Under the pieces are notes generated by a model. That model was not told the DNA's origin. It was given only the letters and a program-made list of their open reading frames with translations, and made no database searches. Source: JBARKJ01 sp963698885 (GTDB lineage: Bacteria > Nitrospirota > JACRHJ01). Taken from it: a stretch of 64,000 nucleotides of DNA. The position numbers and the translations under genes are program-made. How positions within the stretch are numbered: position 1 is the stretch's first letter; every line of letters begins with the position of its first letter. The stretch spans positions 310,001 through 374,000 of the forward strand of contig CAVOSJ010000002.1 of the NCBI GenBank assembly GCA_963698885.1, in the 5' to 3' direction. Positions 45,116 through 54,302 of this stretch are shown here, in pieces.

Positions 45116-46055
45116 TCAGCTCAGTCTCCCTCATGTTGCTCATTTTTTTTAGTACCGCGTCCGCGACGTCCGCCGCGCGGCGGGCCGCCTTTACATCGTG
45201 GACCCTGATGATATTCGCGCCGTTTGCTATGCCCAGCACCGAGGCGGCAATGGTCCCCTCCAACCTGTCGGAGGCCGGCGCGCCGCCGGTAAGCCTGCCT
45301 ATGAACGCCTTCCTCGATACCCCCAGCACCACCGGATAGCCGAGCGCGGCCAGTTCCTTAAGCCTTGCTATAAGCTCAAGGTTGTGTTCAGTGTTCTTTC
45401 CGAAACCTATCCCCGGGTCGATTAATATCCGGTCTTCGGGGACGCCCGCGGCCTTCGCCTTGCCTATGCCGGAGATGAGATATGACTTCACCTCTCCCAG
45501 GAGGTCGCTATAGCGCGGATCGGCCTGCATGTCCGCCGGCGTGCCTTTTATGTGCATTATTATTATGGCCGCGCCGGTTCTTGCCGCGGCCCCGGCCATA
45601 TCCGGGTCGAAAGTGAGGCCGCTTATGTCGTTTATTATGGAGGCCCCGGCTGTGAGCGCCGCAAGGGCTGTGGCGGATTTGAAGGTGTCTATGGAGACGG
45701 GGATGTCAGAGTGCTTCCTGATGCCTTCGATAACCGGCAGGACCCGCGCCGTTTCCTCTTCGTGCGAAATGGCGTTTGCCCCCGGCCTGGTGGATTCCCC
45801 GCCGACGTCTATTATGTCCGCGCCCTCTTCCGCCATCCGGAGTGCGGCCTCTATCGCTTTCGAATAATCGGGCTGGAAAGGGTGTTTTTTGTCTAACTGG
45901 CCCCCGCTGTCAAACCGGCCCCCGTCGGAGAAGGAATCGGGCGTAATGTTGATGACGCCCATGATATGCGTCTTGGAGGAAAGTTCGAGGACGCGGTCTC
46001 CCAACTTCAGGCGATAAGATTTATTTCCGGCAACCGTCCCGGAACGAGCCTCCAC
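45108..46055 (-). CDS. folP: Dihydropteroate synthase
   Basis: It joins p-aminobenzoate to the pterin in folate synthesis. The 315-residue protein has MGVINITPDSFSDGG, DIIDVGGESTRPGA, the LIDPGIGFGKNTEHN motif and a final IIRVHDVKA. Slightly long, owing to an N-terminal extension from the GTG at 46055. It lies one base after ftsH, the widespread ftsH-folP pairing. Confidence 0.94.
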   Translation of the reverse strand: MEARSGTVAGNKSYRLKLGDRVLELSSKTHIMGVINITPDSFSDGGRFDSGGQLDKKHPFQPDYSKAIEAALRMAEEGADIIDVGGESTRPGANAISHEEETARVLPVIEGIRKHSDIPVSIDTFKSATALAALTAGASIINDISGLTFDPDMAGAAARTGAAIIIMHIKGTPADMQADPRYSDLLGEVKSYLISGIGKAKAAGVPEDRILIDPGIGFGKNTEHNLELIARLKELAALGYPVVLGVSRKAFIGRLTGGAPASDRLEGTIAASVLGIANGANIIRVHDVKAARRAADVADAVLKKMSNMRETELNA

Positions 46056-46056
46056 C

Positions 46057-47958
46057 TTAACCTTCCGTCTCCCTGATGCCCCCTTCGTTATCCGGGGCTA
46101 ATATCGAGCCTTCCTTTTCGGCGACCTTGATTTTTGCGTCCGCGTCGGGCAGGCTGATCCCGACTGAAGCAAGGATCTCGATTACCTCTTTGCCTTCCAG
46201 AGTCTCTTTTTCGAGCAGCGCCTCCGCGATGGCGTTCAAGCCCTTGACGTTATCACGCAGGATGCCCTTGGAGCGTCCGTATGCCTCTATTACGAGTTTC
46301 CTTACCTCCGCGTCTATCTCGACGGCCGTATGCTCGCTGTAGTCGCGGTGCTGGGCGATCTCCCGGCCCAGGAATATCTGCTCTTCCTTCTTGCCGAATG
46401 TCAGCGGCCCGAGCTTTTCGCTCATGCCCCATTCGCAGACCATCTTCCGGGCAAGCTCCGTGGCGCGTTCGATGTCGTTGCCGGCCCCGGTGGTCATATG
46501 CCCAAGGGACAGCTCCTCCGCCACGCGGCCGCCAAGGAGCACGACGAGCTGCGAGAGGAGATATTCGCGGTCGTAGGTATATCGCTCGTCTATCGGGAGC
46601 TGCATGGTAAGGCCCAGGGCGCGCCCGCGCGGGATAATGGTAACTTTGTGTATCGGGTCCGTGCGTGGAGTCAGCAGCGCGGAAAGCGTATGCCCCGCCT
46701 CGTGGTAGGCTGTATTTTTCTTTTCCTGGTCGGAGAGCACCATGCTCTTCCTCTCGATACCCATCATGACCTTGTCCTTGGCGTGTTCGAAATCGACCAT
46801 GAAGACTTTGTCTTTATTCTCCCTGGCCGCCAGAAGCGCCGCCTCGTTCACGAGGTTCGCAAGGTCCGCGCCGGCAAAACCCGGCGTACCGCGGGCGATA
46901 ATCTCCAGGTCCACGTCCGCGTCCAGCGGCACCTTGCGGGTATGCACCTCGAGTATGCCCACGCGTCCCTTGATGTCCGGACGGGGCACCACCACCTGAC
47001 GGTCGAAACGGCCCGGCCTTAAGAGCGCCGGGTCCAGCACGTCCGGCCTGTTCGTGGCGGAGATAAGGATGACGCCTTCGTTAGACTCGAAGCCGTCCAT
47101 CTCGACAAGGAGCTGGTTCAAGGTCTGCTCGCGCTCGTCATGCCCGCCGCCGAGTCCCGCGCCCCTGTGCCGTCCGACTGCGTCAAGCTCGTCGATGAAT
47201 ATGATGCATGGCGCGTTCTTCTTGCCCTGCTCGAAGAGGTCCCGCACGCGGGAAGCCCCGACGCCGACGAACATCTCGACGAAGTCCGAGCCGGATATGG
47301 AGAAGAAGGGGACGTCCGCCTCGCCCGCAATGGCCTTAGCGAGAAGAGTTTTGCCCGTTCCGGGAGGTCCGACCAGAAGCACGCCTTTAGGGATTCGGCC
47401 GCCCAGCCTCTGGAACTTCTGCGGGTCCTTCAGGTACTCGATTATCTCGTGCAGCTCTTCCTTGGGTTCCTCTATACCGGCAACGTCGGCAAAGGTAACC
47501 TTCTTCGTGCTTTCGGTCAGGAGCTTGGCCCGGCTCTTGCCGAAGGCCATGGCCTTGTTGCCGCCCATCTGCATCTGCCGCATGATGAATATCCAGAAGA
47601 ATATCATCAGGACTATGGGGGCCCAGAATAGCAGGATCTGCGAGTACCATGGATTTGCTTCAATCTTTTTTGCCGTTATCCGCACCCCCTTGGACTGTAA
47701 CATCGGGATGAGCTGCGGGTCCTTGGGGGCGAAAGACTTGAAATTCTCGCCGGTTTTGAGTTTCCCGGCGATCTCGATACCCTGTTCGTCCTCTTTCAGT
47801 ACGACGTCAGTCACGTCGGAAGTCTGCACCTTCGCGAGGAAATCCGAGTATATCAATTCCTTTTCCTGCTTCTGTGGAGAGGAGAAAAGGTGGTATACCA
47901 GGACCATCGAGAGGATGAGGACAAGTATTAAGGAAATGTTCTTTATATTCGAGTTCAT
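46057..47958 (-). CDS. ftsH: ATP-dependent zinc metalloprotease FtsH
   Basis: A membrane AAA+ protease for quality control. From ATG 47958 (GGAGG site) it has about 633 residues: two transmembrane helices around a periplasmic loop, Walker A GPPGTGKT, Walker B IIFIDELDAVGRHRG, the second region of homology ATNRPDVLDPALLRPGRFDRQ, and the zinc site HEAGH. An upstream in-frame ATG at 48003 lacks a ribosome site. It heads the operon toward folP. Confidence 0.95.
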   Translation of the reverse strand: MNSNIKNISLILVLILSMVLVYHLFSSPQKQEKELIYSDFLAKVQTSDVTDVVLKEDEQGIEIAGKLKTGENFKSFAPKDPQLIPMLQSKGVRITAKKIEANPWYSQILLFWAPIVLMIFFWIFIMRQMQMGGNKAMAFGKSRAKLLTESTKKVTFADVAGIEEPKEELHEIIEYLKDPQKFQRLGGRIPKGVLLVGPPGTGKTLLAKAIAGEADVPFFSISGSDFVEMFVGVGASRVRDLFEQGKKNAPCIIFIDELDAVGRHRGAGLGGGHDEREQTLNQLLVEMDGFESNEGVILISATNRPDVLDPALLRPGRFDRQVVVPRPDIKGRVGILEVHTRKVPLDADVDLEIIARGTPGFAGADLANLVNEAALLAARENKDKVFMVDFEHAKDKVMMGIERKSMVLSDQEKKNTAYHEAGHTLSALLTPRTDPIHKVTIIPRGRALGLTMQLPIDERYTYDREYLLSQLVVLLGGRVAEELSLGHMTTGAGNDIERATELARKMVCEWGMSEKLGPLTFGKKEEQIFLGREIAQHRDYSEHTAVEIDAEVRKLVIEAYGRSKGILRDNVKGLNAIAEALLEKETLEGKEVIEILASVGISLPDADAKIKVAEKEGSILAPDNEGGIRETEG

Positions 47959-48046
47959 TAAACCTCCGTCAAATTCACACGATTTAACAATAAAATATAA
48001 CATATTGCGAGTTCATAAACAATACAAAATAAGACAGGCTTTTAGG

Positions 48047-48075
48047 TTGACAGCATCTTTTTGTTATAGTAAAGT
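48047..48075 (+). promoter_or_regulatory. Candidate promoter of the HD-GYP gene
   Basis: TTGACA, a 17-base spacer and TAAAGT, about 30 bases before ATG 48107, in the ftsH divergent intergenic region. Confidence 0.55.
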
Positions 48076-48106
48076 AATCCGGTCATAGAAATAACAAAAG
48101 TAATAC

Positions 48107-49513
48107 ATGAAACTAAGTAAGACCCTGAAATTAAGATTGGACCTCCCTGTAAGGTTCGCCCTGGGCGGCGCCGCTATCGGCGCTACCGGTGCTGTCTTCT
48201 ATTCCCTGCTCAATACCTTCTTCCCATCCATCCTGGCCAAAGACGGCTCAGCCGCCATAAAATTTTTTCTCCTGGGGGCTATCGTCGTCTTTTCGTTCAC
48301 CGGGGCGCTGATAGGCAAGGCGCGCGAAGACGACAAGGTGAAGAAGAGACAGTTAATTCAGAGGAACCGCGAGCTTTCCGCGCTTAATTCAGTATCCATG
48401 ATAATCTCGAAAAACAAAGACCTGGAAAAGATGCTGGCGGAGACGCTCCGGGAGGTGCTGAACCTTCATTTCCTTAGCGTAGTGAGCAGGGGGGTGATCT
48501 TCGTAGTGGAAAAAGAAGGAAGCCGCACCCTCAGGATGGCCGCGTCCGTAAACCTGCACGGCGCGCTGGCAAAAGAAGAGATGAGCATTCCTTTCGGGCA
48601 CTGCCTCTGCGGCAAGGCCGCGAATGAGGGCAAACTCCTGATATCGCTTAACTGCATGAGGGACCTGGCGCACACCGTGCATTATCGAGGGATGGAACCT
48701 CACGGGCATATCATCATACCTATAAAATCGGAAGGCGTGGTCCTTGGGGTTATGACTTTTTACACGCCGCCCGACGTCCTGCCTTCCCCGTCCGACCTGC
48801 GCCTTTTAAAAGGGGTGGCCCGCCAGCTTGCGGTGGCCCTTAAAAACAACAAGCTTATAAGCGAACTCGAGAGCCTCTCGATGAACATAACCCACGCGCT
48901 GTCCTCCGCCATTGACGCGAAAAGCCCCTGGACGAAAGGCCATTCCGAGCGGGTGGCGGAGTTCGCGGCGTCGATTGGGGAGAAGCTGGGCATGGAGCAG
49001 CGGTCCATAGAGCGGCTGCGCCTTGCCGGGCTCCTGCACGATATAGGCAAGATAGGCACCTACGACACGCTGCTGGACAAGACGGAGAAGCTGACGCCGG
49101 AGGAGCACGACCTTATAAAGAAGCATCCCGACAGGGGCTGCGAGATACTGGCGCCGATTAACGATATGGACGACATCCTCCCGGCGGTGCGCCACCACCA
49201 CGAGCGCTGGGACGGCGAGGGTTACCCGGCGGGCCTGAAGGGAAAAGAAATCCCTCTGATGGCGAGGGCGCTTTGCATCGCCGACTCCTTCGACACCATG
49301 ACGGAAGACAGGCCGTACAGGCCGTCCATAGGCGTTGACAACGCCATACAGGAGCTGAAATACTGCGCGGGGAGCCAGTTCGACCCGGAACTGGTGGAGG
49401 TATTCCTTGAGGTTTGCCGGACGAAGGGGATTACTTCGCCAAAGAAAGACGAAGCAATCGCCGGCACGGGTTATCTGCCCGAAGTTCCGCTCGAAATGTG
49501 CGATTCCGCCTGA
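48107..49513 (+). CDS. Membrane GAF-HD-GYP cyclic di-GMP phosphodiesterase
   Basis: The 468-residue protein has two N-terminal transmembrane helices (about 20-40 and 55-75), a short coil, a GAF domain (about 100-245) and an HD-GYP domain (about 265-430). Diagnostic residues are LLHDIGKIG and HHERWDGEGYPAGL. HD-GYP enzymes hydrolyse c-di-GMP to pGpG or GMP. It runs opposite to its neighbours, splitting hpt from ftsH. Its TGA ends next to the hpt stop. The GAF ligand is unknown. Confidence 0.9.
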   Translation: MKLSKTLKLRLDLPVRFALGGAAIGATGAVFYSLLNTFFPSILAKDGSAAIKFFLLGAIVVFSFTGALIGKAREDDKVKKRQLIQRNRELSALNSVSMIISKNKDLEKMLAETLREVLNLHFLSVVSRGVIFVVEKEGSRTLRMAASVNLHGALAKEEMSIPFGHCLCGKAANEGKLLISLNCMRDLAHTVHYRGMEPHGHIIIPIKSEGVVLGVMTFYTPPDVLPSPSDLRLLKGVARQLAVALKNNKLISELESLSMNITHALSSAIDAKSPWTKGHSERVAEFAASIGEKLGMEQRSIERLRLAGLLHDIGKIGTYDTLLDKTEKLTPEEHDLIKKHPDRGCEILAPINDMDDILPAVRHHHERWDGEGYPAGLKGKEIPLMARALCIADSFDTMTEDRPYRPSIGVDNAIQELKYCAGSQFDPELVEVFLEVCRTKGITSPKKDEAIAGTGYLPEVPLEMCDSA

Positions 49514-50047
49514 TTATTTCTCCCCGTCGTCTCCGAGGGTCGCGACGTATGGCAGGTTCCTGTACTGGTCCTTGTAGTCCATTCCGTAGCCGATAATATA
49601 GATATTGGGGATCGGGAAACCGACGTAATCCGGGCGGAAATCGTTTCTGCGCTTGTCGGTCTTGTCGAACAGGGTGCATACCTTGATGCTCTTCGGTTCG
49701 CGCGCCTTCAGGCTATTGACGACGTATGCCATGGTCAGGCCGCTGTTTATGATGTCCTCGACAATTAGGACGTTCTTGCCGGATATGTTCTCGTTCAAGT
49801 CGGAAGATATCCGGACCGCGCCCCTGCCCTTGGAGCGCGAGTGGAAGGCTGAAAGGCCGATGTAGTCTATGGAGACGGGGATGTGGATCGCGCGGGCTAA
49901 ATCTGCCATGAAGATGAACGCGCCTTTCATAACCCCGACCAGCAGGAGGTCTTCTCCCTGATAGTCTTTTGAAATCTTCTCGCCCAGGTCAGCGACCCTC
50001 TTCTGGATTTCCGACTTTGAGAATACCGGCTTGCCGTAATTTGGCAT
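49514..50047 (-). CDS. hpt: Hypoxanthine phosphoribosyltransferase
   Basis: It salvages hypoxanthine or guanine with PRPP. From ATG 50047 (GGAGGG site) it has 177 residues with the LLLVGVMKGAFIFMADLAR segment, the PRPP motif VLIVEDIINSGLTM and the FRPDYVGFPIPNIYIIGYGMDY C-terminus. The tilS-hpt pairing is conserved across bacteria. Confidence 0.94.
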   Translation of the reverse strand: MPNYGKPVFSKSEIQKRVADLGEKISKDYQGEDLLLVGVMKGAFIFMADLARAIHIPVSIDYIGLSAFHSRSKGRGAVRISSDLNENISGKNVLIVEDIINSGLTMAYVVNSLKAREPKSIKVCTLFDKTDKRRNDFRPDYVGFPIPNIYIIGYGMDYKDQYRNLPYVATLGDDGEK

Positions 50048-50081
50048 CTGTCCCTCCAAAAAACTAATGTTGAATAAATTA

Positions 50082-51563
50082 TTACTGCATCCGGAAAGAA
50101 ACTTTCAAAAATTTCTTTGAACTCGGCCCTTTGATAAATCTCCTGTCCTGCCTGTAGCCCATCACCCAGGCTATCTCGCCCGCGCATTCCAGAAGCGGCA
50201 CGCGCGCCCTGTCAGCCCTCGGCAGCTTTAAATCAATGAAAAATTTTTTAAGCCATTTTCGCCCTTCCATACCGACGGGGTAGAAAAAGTCACCCGGCCT
50301 GCGGCTCCTGACGATAAGCGGCCCGTTCATTTTATCCAATTCAAAAAGCGCAAAATCCGGCGCGTTCGACCCGCGAGCGGGTGCCCCGGCGTCGCGCCCT
50401 GCAACTGGAGAGACCCCGGACACTATTTCCGCCTCCACGGTAAGCCCGGCTGCCGGCACTTCCGCGCGTGATACGGTCTGGCCCTCTCCCGGCAAGGGCA
50501 GGGGGACGCTGAAAGAAATCCCCTCTTCCGGGAAGTATATCAAAAGTTTTTTATAGCTTCTCTCTAATCTCACGCCGCCGGGCAGGTCAACACCCCGGCC
50601 GGTGGGGCCTTCGTAGATATCGCGCACGTCGTCTGTCACATGTCCGTATGAAAGTCCCAGCACGTCGCCTTTGACGTCTTCCACCGCGAGCCTGACGACG
50701 CGCCGCCTCAACGCCTCGGGGAGCTTGTCGAATTCGTCCAGATAAAGCTCGATACGCCTCAAGCCAGTCGAGTGGTCCGTTTCCCGCCGCGCGACAATGG
50801 ATTCCATCGTCTCACGCGCGCGGCCCTCCAGGAACTCTTCGTCGGCCTGCAGGAGCTCCGCCGAGCGGGCCAGCGCTTCCAGGACGCGCGGGTTGTACGT
50901 GCCAAGGACGGGCAGAAGCTCCAGCCGGATGCGGTTACGCAGGTACACGTTTTTCAGGTTGGACGGGTCGGTGACGCTGGCTATATTACTTTCCGCAAGG
51001 TAGCGCTCCACCTCGGACCGCGAAACATATATAAGCGGCCTGACCACCCCCAGCGGCCGCCCCAGCGACCGCCGGTCGACCGTCCGCACGGGCGGAATGC
51101 CTGCAAGGCCCGACATGCCGGAGCCCCGGATAAGCCGCATCAGGACCGTCTCCGCCTGGTCGTCGGCGGTATGGGCCACGGCGATTTTATTTGCGTGAAG
51201 CACGTCCGCCGCCCGCTCCAGAAAGTCATAACGCGCCGCCCGCGCCGCCGCCTGCCTGTTCACTGATTGTCCGGCCAACCGTTCTTTAAGACCCGCCTTT
51301 TCGGTATAAAAAGGCAGGCCGAGAGATTCGGCCATCCGTCTGACAAACTCCGCCTCTGCCGCTGATTCATCCCTGAAGCCGTGGTCCAGATGGGCGACGG
51401 CAAGCTGGATATGAAGACCTTCCTTTAGTTCGAGAAGGCCGTGCAGCATCGCCACGGAGTCCGGGCCGCCGGAGACCGCGCAGGCCAAGGCATCGCCCGC
51501 CTCAAACATTTTGTGAGAGGCACAGGCCTTTCTAATTTTTGAAATCAGGATATTTTCCGGCAT
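50082..51563 (-). CDS. tilS: tRNA(Ile)-lysidine synthase
   Basis: It converts C34 of tRNA-Ile(CAU) to lysidine so that it reads AUA. The 493-residue protein has the PP-loop AVSGGPDSVAML near residue 30, the HLDHGFRDES and AVAHTADDQAETVLMRLIRGSGMSGLAG motifs, and a C-terminal substrate domain (RRPGDFFYPVGMEGRKWLKKFFIDLKLPR). Long-form TilS. A tRNA gene with a CAU anticodon lies just upstream, but it looks like the methionine tRNA. Confidence 0.94.
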   Translation of the reverse strand: MPENILISKIRKACASHKMFEAGDALACAVSGGPDSVAMLHGLLELKEGLHIQLAVAHLDHGFRDESAAEAEFVRRMAESLGLPFYTEKAGLKERLAGQSVNRQAAARAARYDFLERAADVLHANKIAVAHTADDQAETVLMRLIRGSGMSGLAGIPPVRTVDRRSLGRPLGVVRPLIYVSRSEVERYLAESNIASVTDPSNLKNVYLRNRIRLELLPVLGTYNPRVLEALARSAELLQADEEFLEGRARETMESIVARRETDHSTGLRRIELYLDEFDKLPEALRRRVVRLAVEDVKGDVLGLSYGHVTDDVRDIYEGPTGRGVDLPGGVRLERSYKKLLIYFPEEGISFSVPLPLPGEGQTVSRAEVPAAGLTVEAEIVSGVSPVAGRDAGAPARGSNAPDFALFELDKMNGPLIVRSRRPGDFFYPVGMEGRKWLKKFFIDLKLPRADRARVPLLECAGEIAWVMGYRQDRRFIKGPSSKKFLKVSFRMQ

Positions 51564-51601
51564 ATGAAAAACCCTCCCAGGTCCGGGAGGGTTTTGATTT
51601 T

Positions 51602-51678
51602 TGGTGGCGGTGCAGGGATTTGAACCCCGGACACTGCGGATATGAGCCGCATGCTCTGACCACCTGAGCTACACCGCC
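51602..51678 (-). tRNA. tRNA-Met (anticodon CAU, elongator type)
   Basis: Read on the minus strand, acceptor GGCGGTG pairs with CACCGCC, the anticodon loop is CTCATAT, the T-arm contains GTTCAAATC, and CCA is encoded. G4 and G5 in the acceptor stem are unlike the C4-G69/C5-G68 pairs that TilS recognises in tRNA-Ile2, so elongator methionine is preferred. Confidence 0.88.
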
Positions 51679-51778
51679 AATGAAAAAGCGTCATAATTTA
51701 GCCTGAAACGCCCTATTTTGTCAATAGAAACTTCTATGGCATGGCAATTTCCGGCCTTCCGCCCCTGACAACCGGGCC

Positions 51779-52177
51779 TTATGCCGCCTTCTTCATGGCG
51801 TGTTTTTTTGCGTATTTCGTCGCTTTGCCGAGTTCCTCCTTGAAAAGGTCGTAGTCCGACTGCATCCCGTTTAAATAGGCGCTCCAGCCCGCGCTGGATT
51901 TGGAGTAATGCACCGCCTCTTCGATTTCCTCGTCCGTCGCCCCGTAAAGCTTCGCCATCTCCGTATGGAATAGCGTGCAGTAACGGCATTTGGAAACCGC
52001 GCTTATCCCGAGCCCCATCAGTTCCCTGTATTTTTGCGGGATAGAGCTGTCTTCAAGCTGGATCTTCTTGAAAAGCGCCCACTCGTGCTCGATGGTGGAC
52101 TCCGGGATTGACTTCATGAAGGTCGGGACAAAGCCGAAAGTTTCCTCTATATCCTTGTAAACATCCCCTTTTTTCAT
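51779..52177 (-). CDS. AhpD-like carboxymuconolactone decarboxylase family protein
   Basis: The 132-residue protein has the AhpD-type redox motif CRYCTLFH within KYRELMGLGISAVSKCRYC, followed by the HxxxAxxxGATDEEI helix. Such proteins act in peroxide or thiol redox reactions as helical oligomers. The lysine-rich tail (KATKYAKKHAMKKAA) is unusual but may be disordered. Single gene with its own GGAGG ribosome site. Confidence 0.85.
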   Translation of the reverse strand: MKKGDVYKDIEETFGFVPTFMKSIPESTIEHEWALFKKIQLEDSSIPQKYRELMGLGISAVSKCRYCTLFHTEMAKLYGATDEEIEEAVHYSKSSAGWSAYLNGMQSDYDLFKEELGKATKYAKKHAMKKAA

Positions 52178-52283
52178 GTCACCCTCCTATTATCAGGACT
52201 TATTACTATTGTAACATATTTGCGGAACCCTTGACTTGCGGCGGTTTTTAGCAAATAATAATGGGAAAATGGGGGGGGAAAGG

Positions 52284-52646
52284 ATGGATGCCGAAGGGTT
52301 TGAAAGAAGGGCCGGGTCCAGAAGGAGTTTATCGGGAAGTGTCATTACCGTGGCGCCGGTCATGGACGAGTCAAAAAGTTTCTTCGGCCACGCGCAGAAC
52401 ATCAGCCGCTCCGGTATGCTAATCCATACCCATATGCCGATACGCGAGGGGGATGAACTGGAGCTGGAATTTACCCTGCCGGGTACGGAGTCTATAATCA
52501 GGTGCCGGGCCAAGGTAAGATGGGCCGGCGAGTTTTCGGGGGGCAAGACGAACGTCAGCAGGGGAGGCCTCGAATTTTTAGACCTGGACCCAGTCTATAC
52601 GGACCGTATAGGCCACTGGGCGGACGGGGAAATGAATGCGGATTAA
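52284..52646 (+). CDS. PilZ-domain protein
   Basis: The 120-residue protein is a stand-alone PilZ domain. The c-di-GMP contacts are visible: ERRAGSRR at residues 7-14 (RxxxR) and NISRSGM (D/NxSxxG) about 30 residues later. PilZ proteins are c-di-GMP effectors in motility, adhesion or polysaccharide export. ATG 52284 is chosen because the domain starts right after it; the open frame continues upstream to 52236 through unlikely sequence. The HD-GYP enzyme 3 kb away could set its ligand. Confidence 0.85.
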   Translation: MDAEGFERRAGSRRSLSGSVITVAPVMDESKSFFGHAQNISRSGMLIHTHMPIREGDELELEFTLPGTESIIRCRAKVRWAGEFSGGKTNVSRGGLEFLDLDPVYTDRIGHWADGEMNAD

Positions 52647-52685
52647 ATAAAAAAGCCTGCCGTAACCGGCAGGCTTTTTGTTTTT
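52646..52685. terminator. Terminator between the PilZ and ferritin-like genes
   Basis: AAAAAAGCCTGCC pairs with GGCAGGCTTTTT around GTAACC, suitable for both converging genes. Confidence 0.85.
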
Positions 52686-52697
52686 AAGAGCGGTGTT

Positions 52698-53117
52698 TCA
52701 ATCTTTTTCGAGCAGCGTGGAGAACGTGTTATGGTGGCCTTCCTCGTCCGCTAAGATGTCTTCAAAAAGTTTCCTCGTCACCACGTCTCCTTCTTTGGCG
52801 GCCTGGGCGATTACTTCCTTATAAAACTTTATCGCGCCCTCTTCCGCCTTCTTGTCTAAAGTCAGGATGTCCTTCGTGGTAGAGCCCACCTCGATGGGGT
52901 TCGGCTTCGTGGTGGGGACTCCGCCCAGGTAATCCAGCCGCTCCGCAATCTGCTCCGCATGCTTCATCTCGGTGATGGAGATACCCTTTACCACTCCGCC
53001 CACCGTTTCCGAGTTGATGCCGCGGACAGAAACGTGCTGCCACATGTACTGGATGCTCACCTGGAGTTCCATCGCTATCGCGTCGTTCAGCATCTGCATA
53101 AGCTCTTTACTCGCCAT
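52698..53117 (-). CDS. Ferritin-like (bacterioferritin-family) protein
   Basis: The 139-residue protein is a single four-helix bundle. The diiron ligand motifs are visible: an AMELQ helix start, EMKHAEQ (ExxH) at about residue 52 and DEEGHH at about residue 127. It would store or oxidise iron. It is shorter than typical bacterioferritin, and no haem-ligand methionine is evident, so the precise subgroup is open. GGAGG precedes the ATG. Confidence 0.85.
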   Translation of the reverse strand: MASKELMQMLNDAIAMELQVSIQYMWQHVSVRGINSETVGGVVKGISITEMKHAEQIAERLDYLGGVPTTKPNPIEVGSTTKDILTLDKKAEEGAIKFYKEVIAQAAKEGDVVTRKLFEDILADEEGHHNTFSTLLEKD

Positions 53118-53217
53118 GACGTCCTCCGGAAGGGATGAAATTAAACATTGTTTTTAAAGAGATAACTCAACAAGGCGGTATTGTCAAGGGAAGGGGGTAA
53201 CTTTTATCGGTATAAAA

Positions 53218-53508
53218 TTACTTTTTCGGCGGGTTCCCGATGAACCTGTAGAGCGTGCTGCCCACGAACGCCCCGAATATCATCCCGGCGGCTGCGCCGG
53301 AGACGGCGATAAACGAATTAAGGAAGAGCTTATCCATGAAAGGGGACTTAAGGGCCGCTTCTCCGGTGACGATCCCGAATCCCACGTAGGACCCGCCGAC
53401 AAGGCCGATGAATGCGAAAATCCCCGCGGAAGTCAGAAGCCAGCGCCGAAGCCGCGGGTCCAGCTTATTTCTCTTTCCTATGTCGCAGGCGCGGGGCATT
53501 TGGTTCAC
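53218..53508 (-). CDS. Small membrane protein of unknown function
   Basis: The 96-residue protein has a basic N-terminus with one cysteine (RACDIGKRNK) and two hydrophobic helices with glycine-rich faces (LLTSAGIFAFIGLVGGSYVGFG and FIAVSGAAAGMIFGAFVGS). I do not recognise the family. Its ATG overlaps the lgt stop (ATGA type), so it is the last gene of the ileS-lspA-TPR-lgt operon. A glycine-zipper-like arrangement suggests oligomerisation. Confidence 0.7.
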   Translation of the reverse strand: MNQMPRACDIGKRNKLDPRLRRWLLTSAGIFAFIGLVGGSYVGFGIVTGEAALKSPFMDKLFLNSFIAVSGAAAGMIFGAFVGSTLYRFIGNPPKK

Positions 53509-54302
53509 CCTTCCTGATTAAGCGCTTTTGCCTTCCTCGCCTGCGCCTTAAGCGCCGACAGGGCGACCACCGAGGTCATGAATGCGAAGATGGCGACCGC
53601 CTGGGAACTGGAGAGGTCGAAGCTCCCCATCTGGATGAAGCCGCGCTGCGTGTCGCCCCGGAAAAACTCGATAATAAACCGGATTACGCTGTACGACAGC
53701 ACGTAAGTCCAGAAAAGCTGGCCTTCGACCTTTATCCTCTTGCGCAGCGCCCACAGCGCGCCGAACAGAATGAACATGCTGAAAGACTCGTATAGCTGGG
53801 TTGGTTGCAGGGGGATGCCGGGCAGCGCGAGCGTCCCGGGCGCGTTGAACGTGATGCCCCAGGGTAGGTCGGTCGGAAGGCCGTAACAGCAGCCCGCCGA
53901 AAGGCATCCAAGGCGTCCTATCGCCTGTCCGAGCGCGATGGACGGCGCAAGGGCGTCGCCTACCTTCCAGACCGGCATGTCATGCTTCCTCAAGTACCAT
54001 ATCCCCATGAAAACCGCGCCGATAAACCCGCCGTAAAACGCGAGTCCGCCCTTCCATATCTTGAAGATTTCCAGCGGGTTCTGAGAGAAGTATTTATATT
54101 CCACGGCGACCTGGAAAATACGCGAGCCGAGTATCGCCGCGATAAGTATGTAAAGGCCCAGGTCCATCATGCGCTCCGGGTCTATGCCCTTGCGCTTCGC
54201 CTCTTTAGACGCGAGGATAAGCCCCACGAGGAACGCGAGCGCGATCAAGGCGCCGTAGGTGTGTACAGTGAACGGACCGACATTGAAAAGCACTGGATGC
54301 AT
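53505..54302 (-). CDS. lgt: Prolipoprotein diacylglyceryl transferase
   Basis: It attaches diacylglycerol to lipobox cysteines. The 265-residue protein has seven hydrophobic segments and the Lgt signature GRLGCLSAGCCYGLPTDLPWGITF near residues 125-150. The N-terminus (FTVHTYGALIALAFLVG) is typical. It pairs with lspA in the same operon, so two consecutive steps of lipoprotein maturation are co-expressed. Its ATG touches the stop of the TPR gene. Confidence 0.94.
   Translation of the reverse strand: MHPVLFNVGPFTVHTYGALIALAFLVGLILASKEAKRKGIDPERMMDLGLYILIAAILGSRIFQVAVEYKYFSQNPLEIFKIWKGGLAFYGGFIGAVFMGIWYLRKHDMPVWKVGDALAPSIALGQAIGRLGCLSAGCCYGLPTDLPWGITFNAPGTLALPGIPLQPTQLYESFSMFILFGALWALRKRIKVEGQLFWTYVLSYSVIRFIIEFFRGDTQRGFIQMGSFDLSSSQAVAIFAFMTSVVALSALKAQARKAKALNQEG

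Noticed and set aside
46330..47022. 230-codon plus-strand open frame over ftsH
   Set aside because: Antisense shadow of ftsH with no ribosome site.
51602..51678. tRNA-Ile2 (CAU, lysidine substrate) next to tilS
   Set aside because: Adjacency is suggestive, but acceptor positions 4 and 5 are G-C pairs (G on the 5' side) and the sequence matches elongator tRNA-Met.
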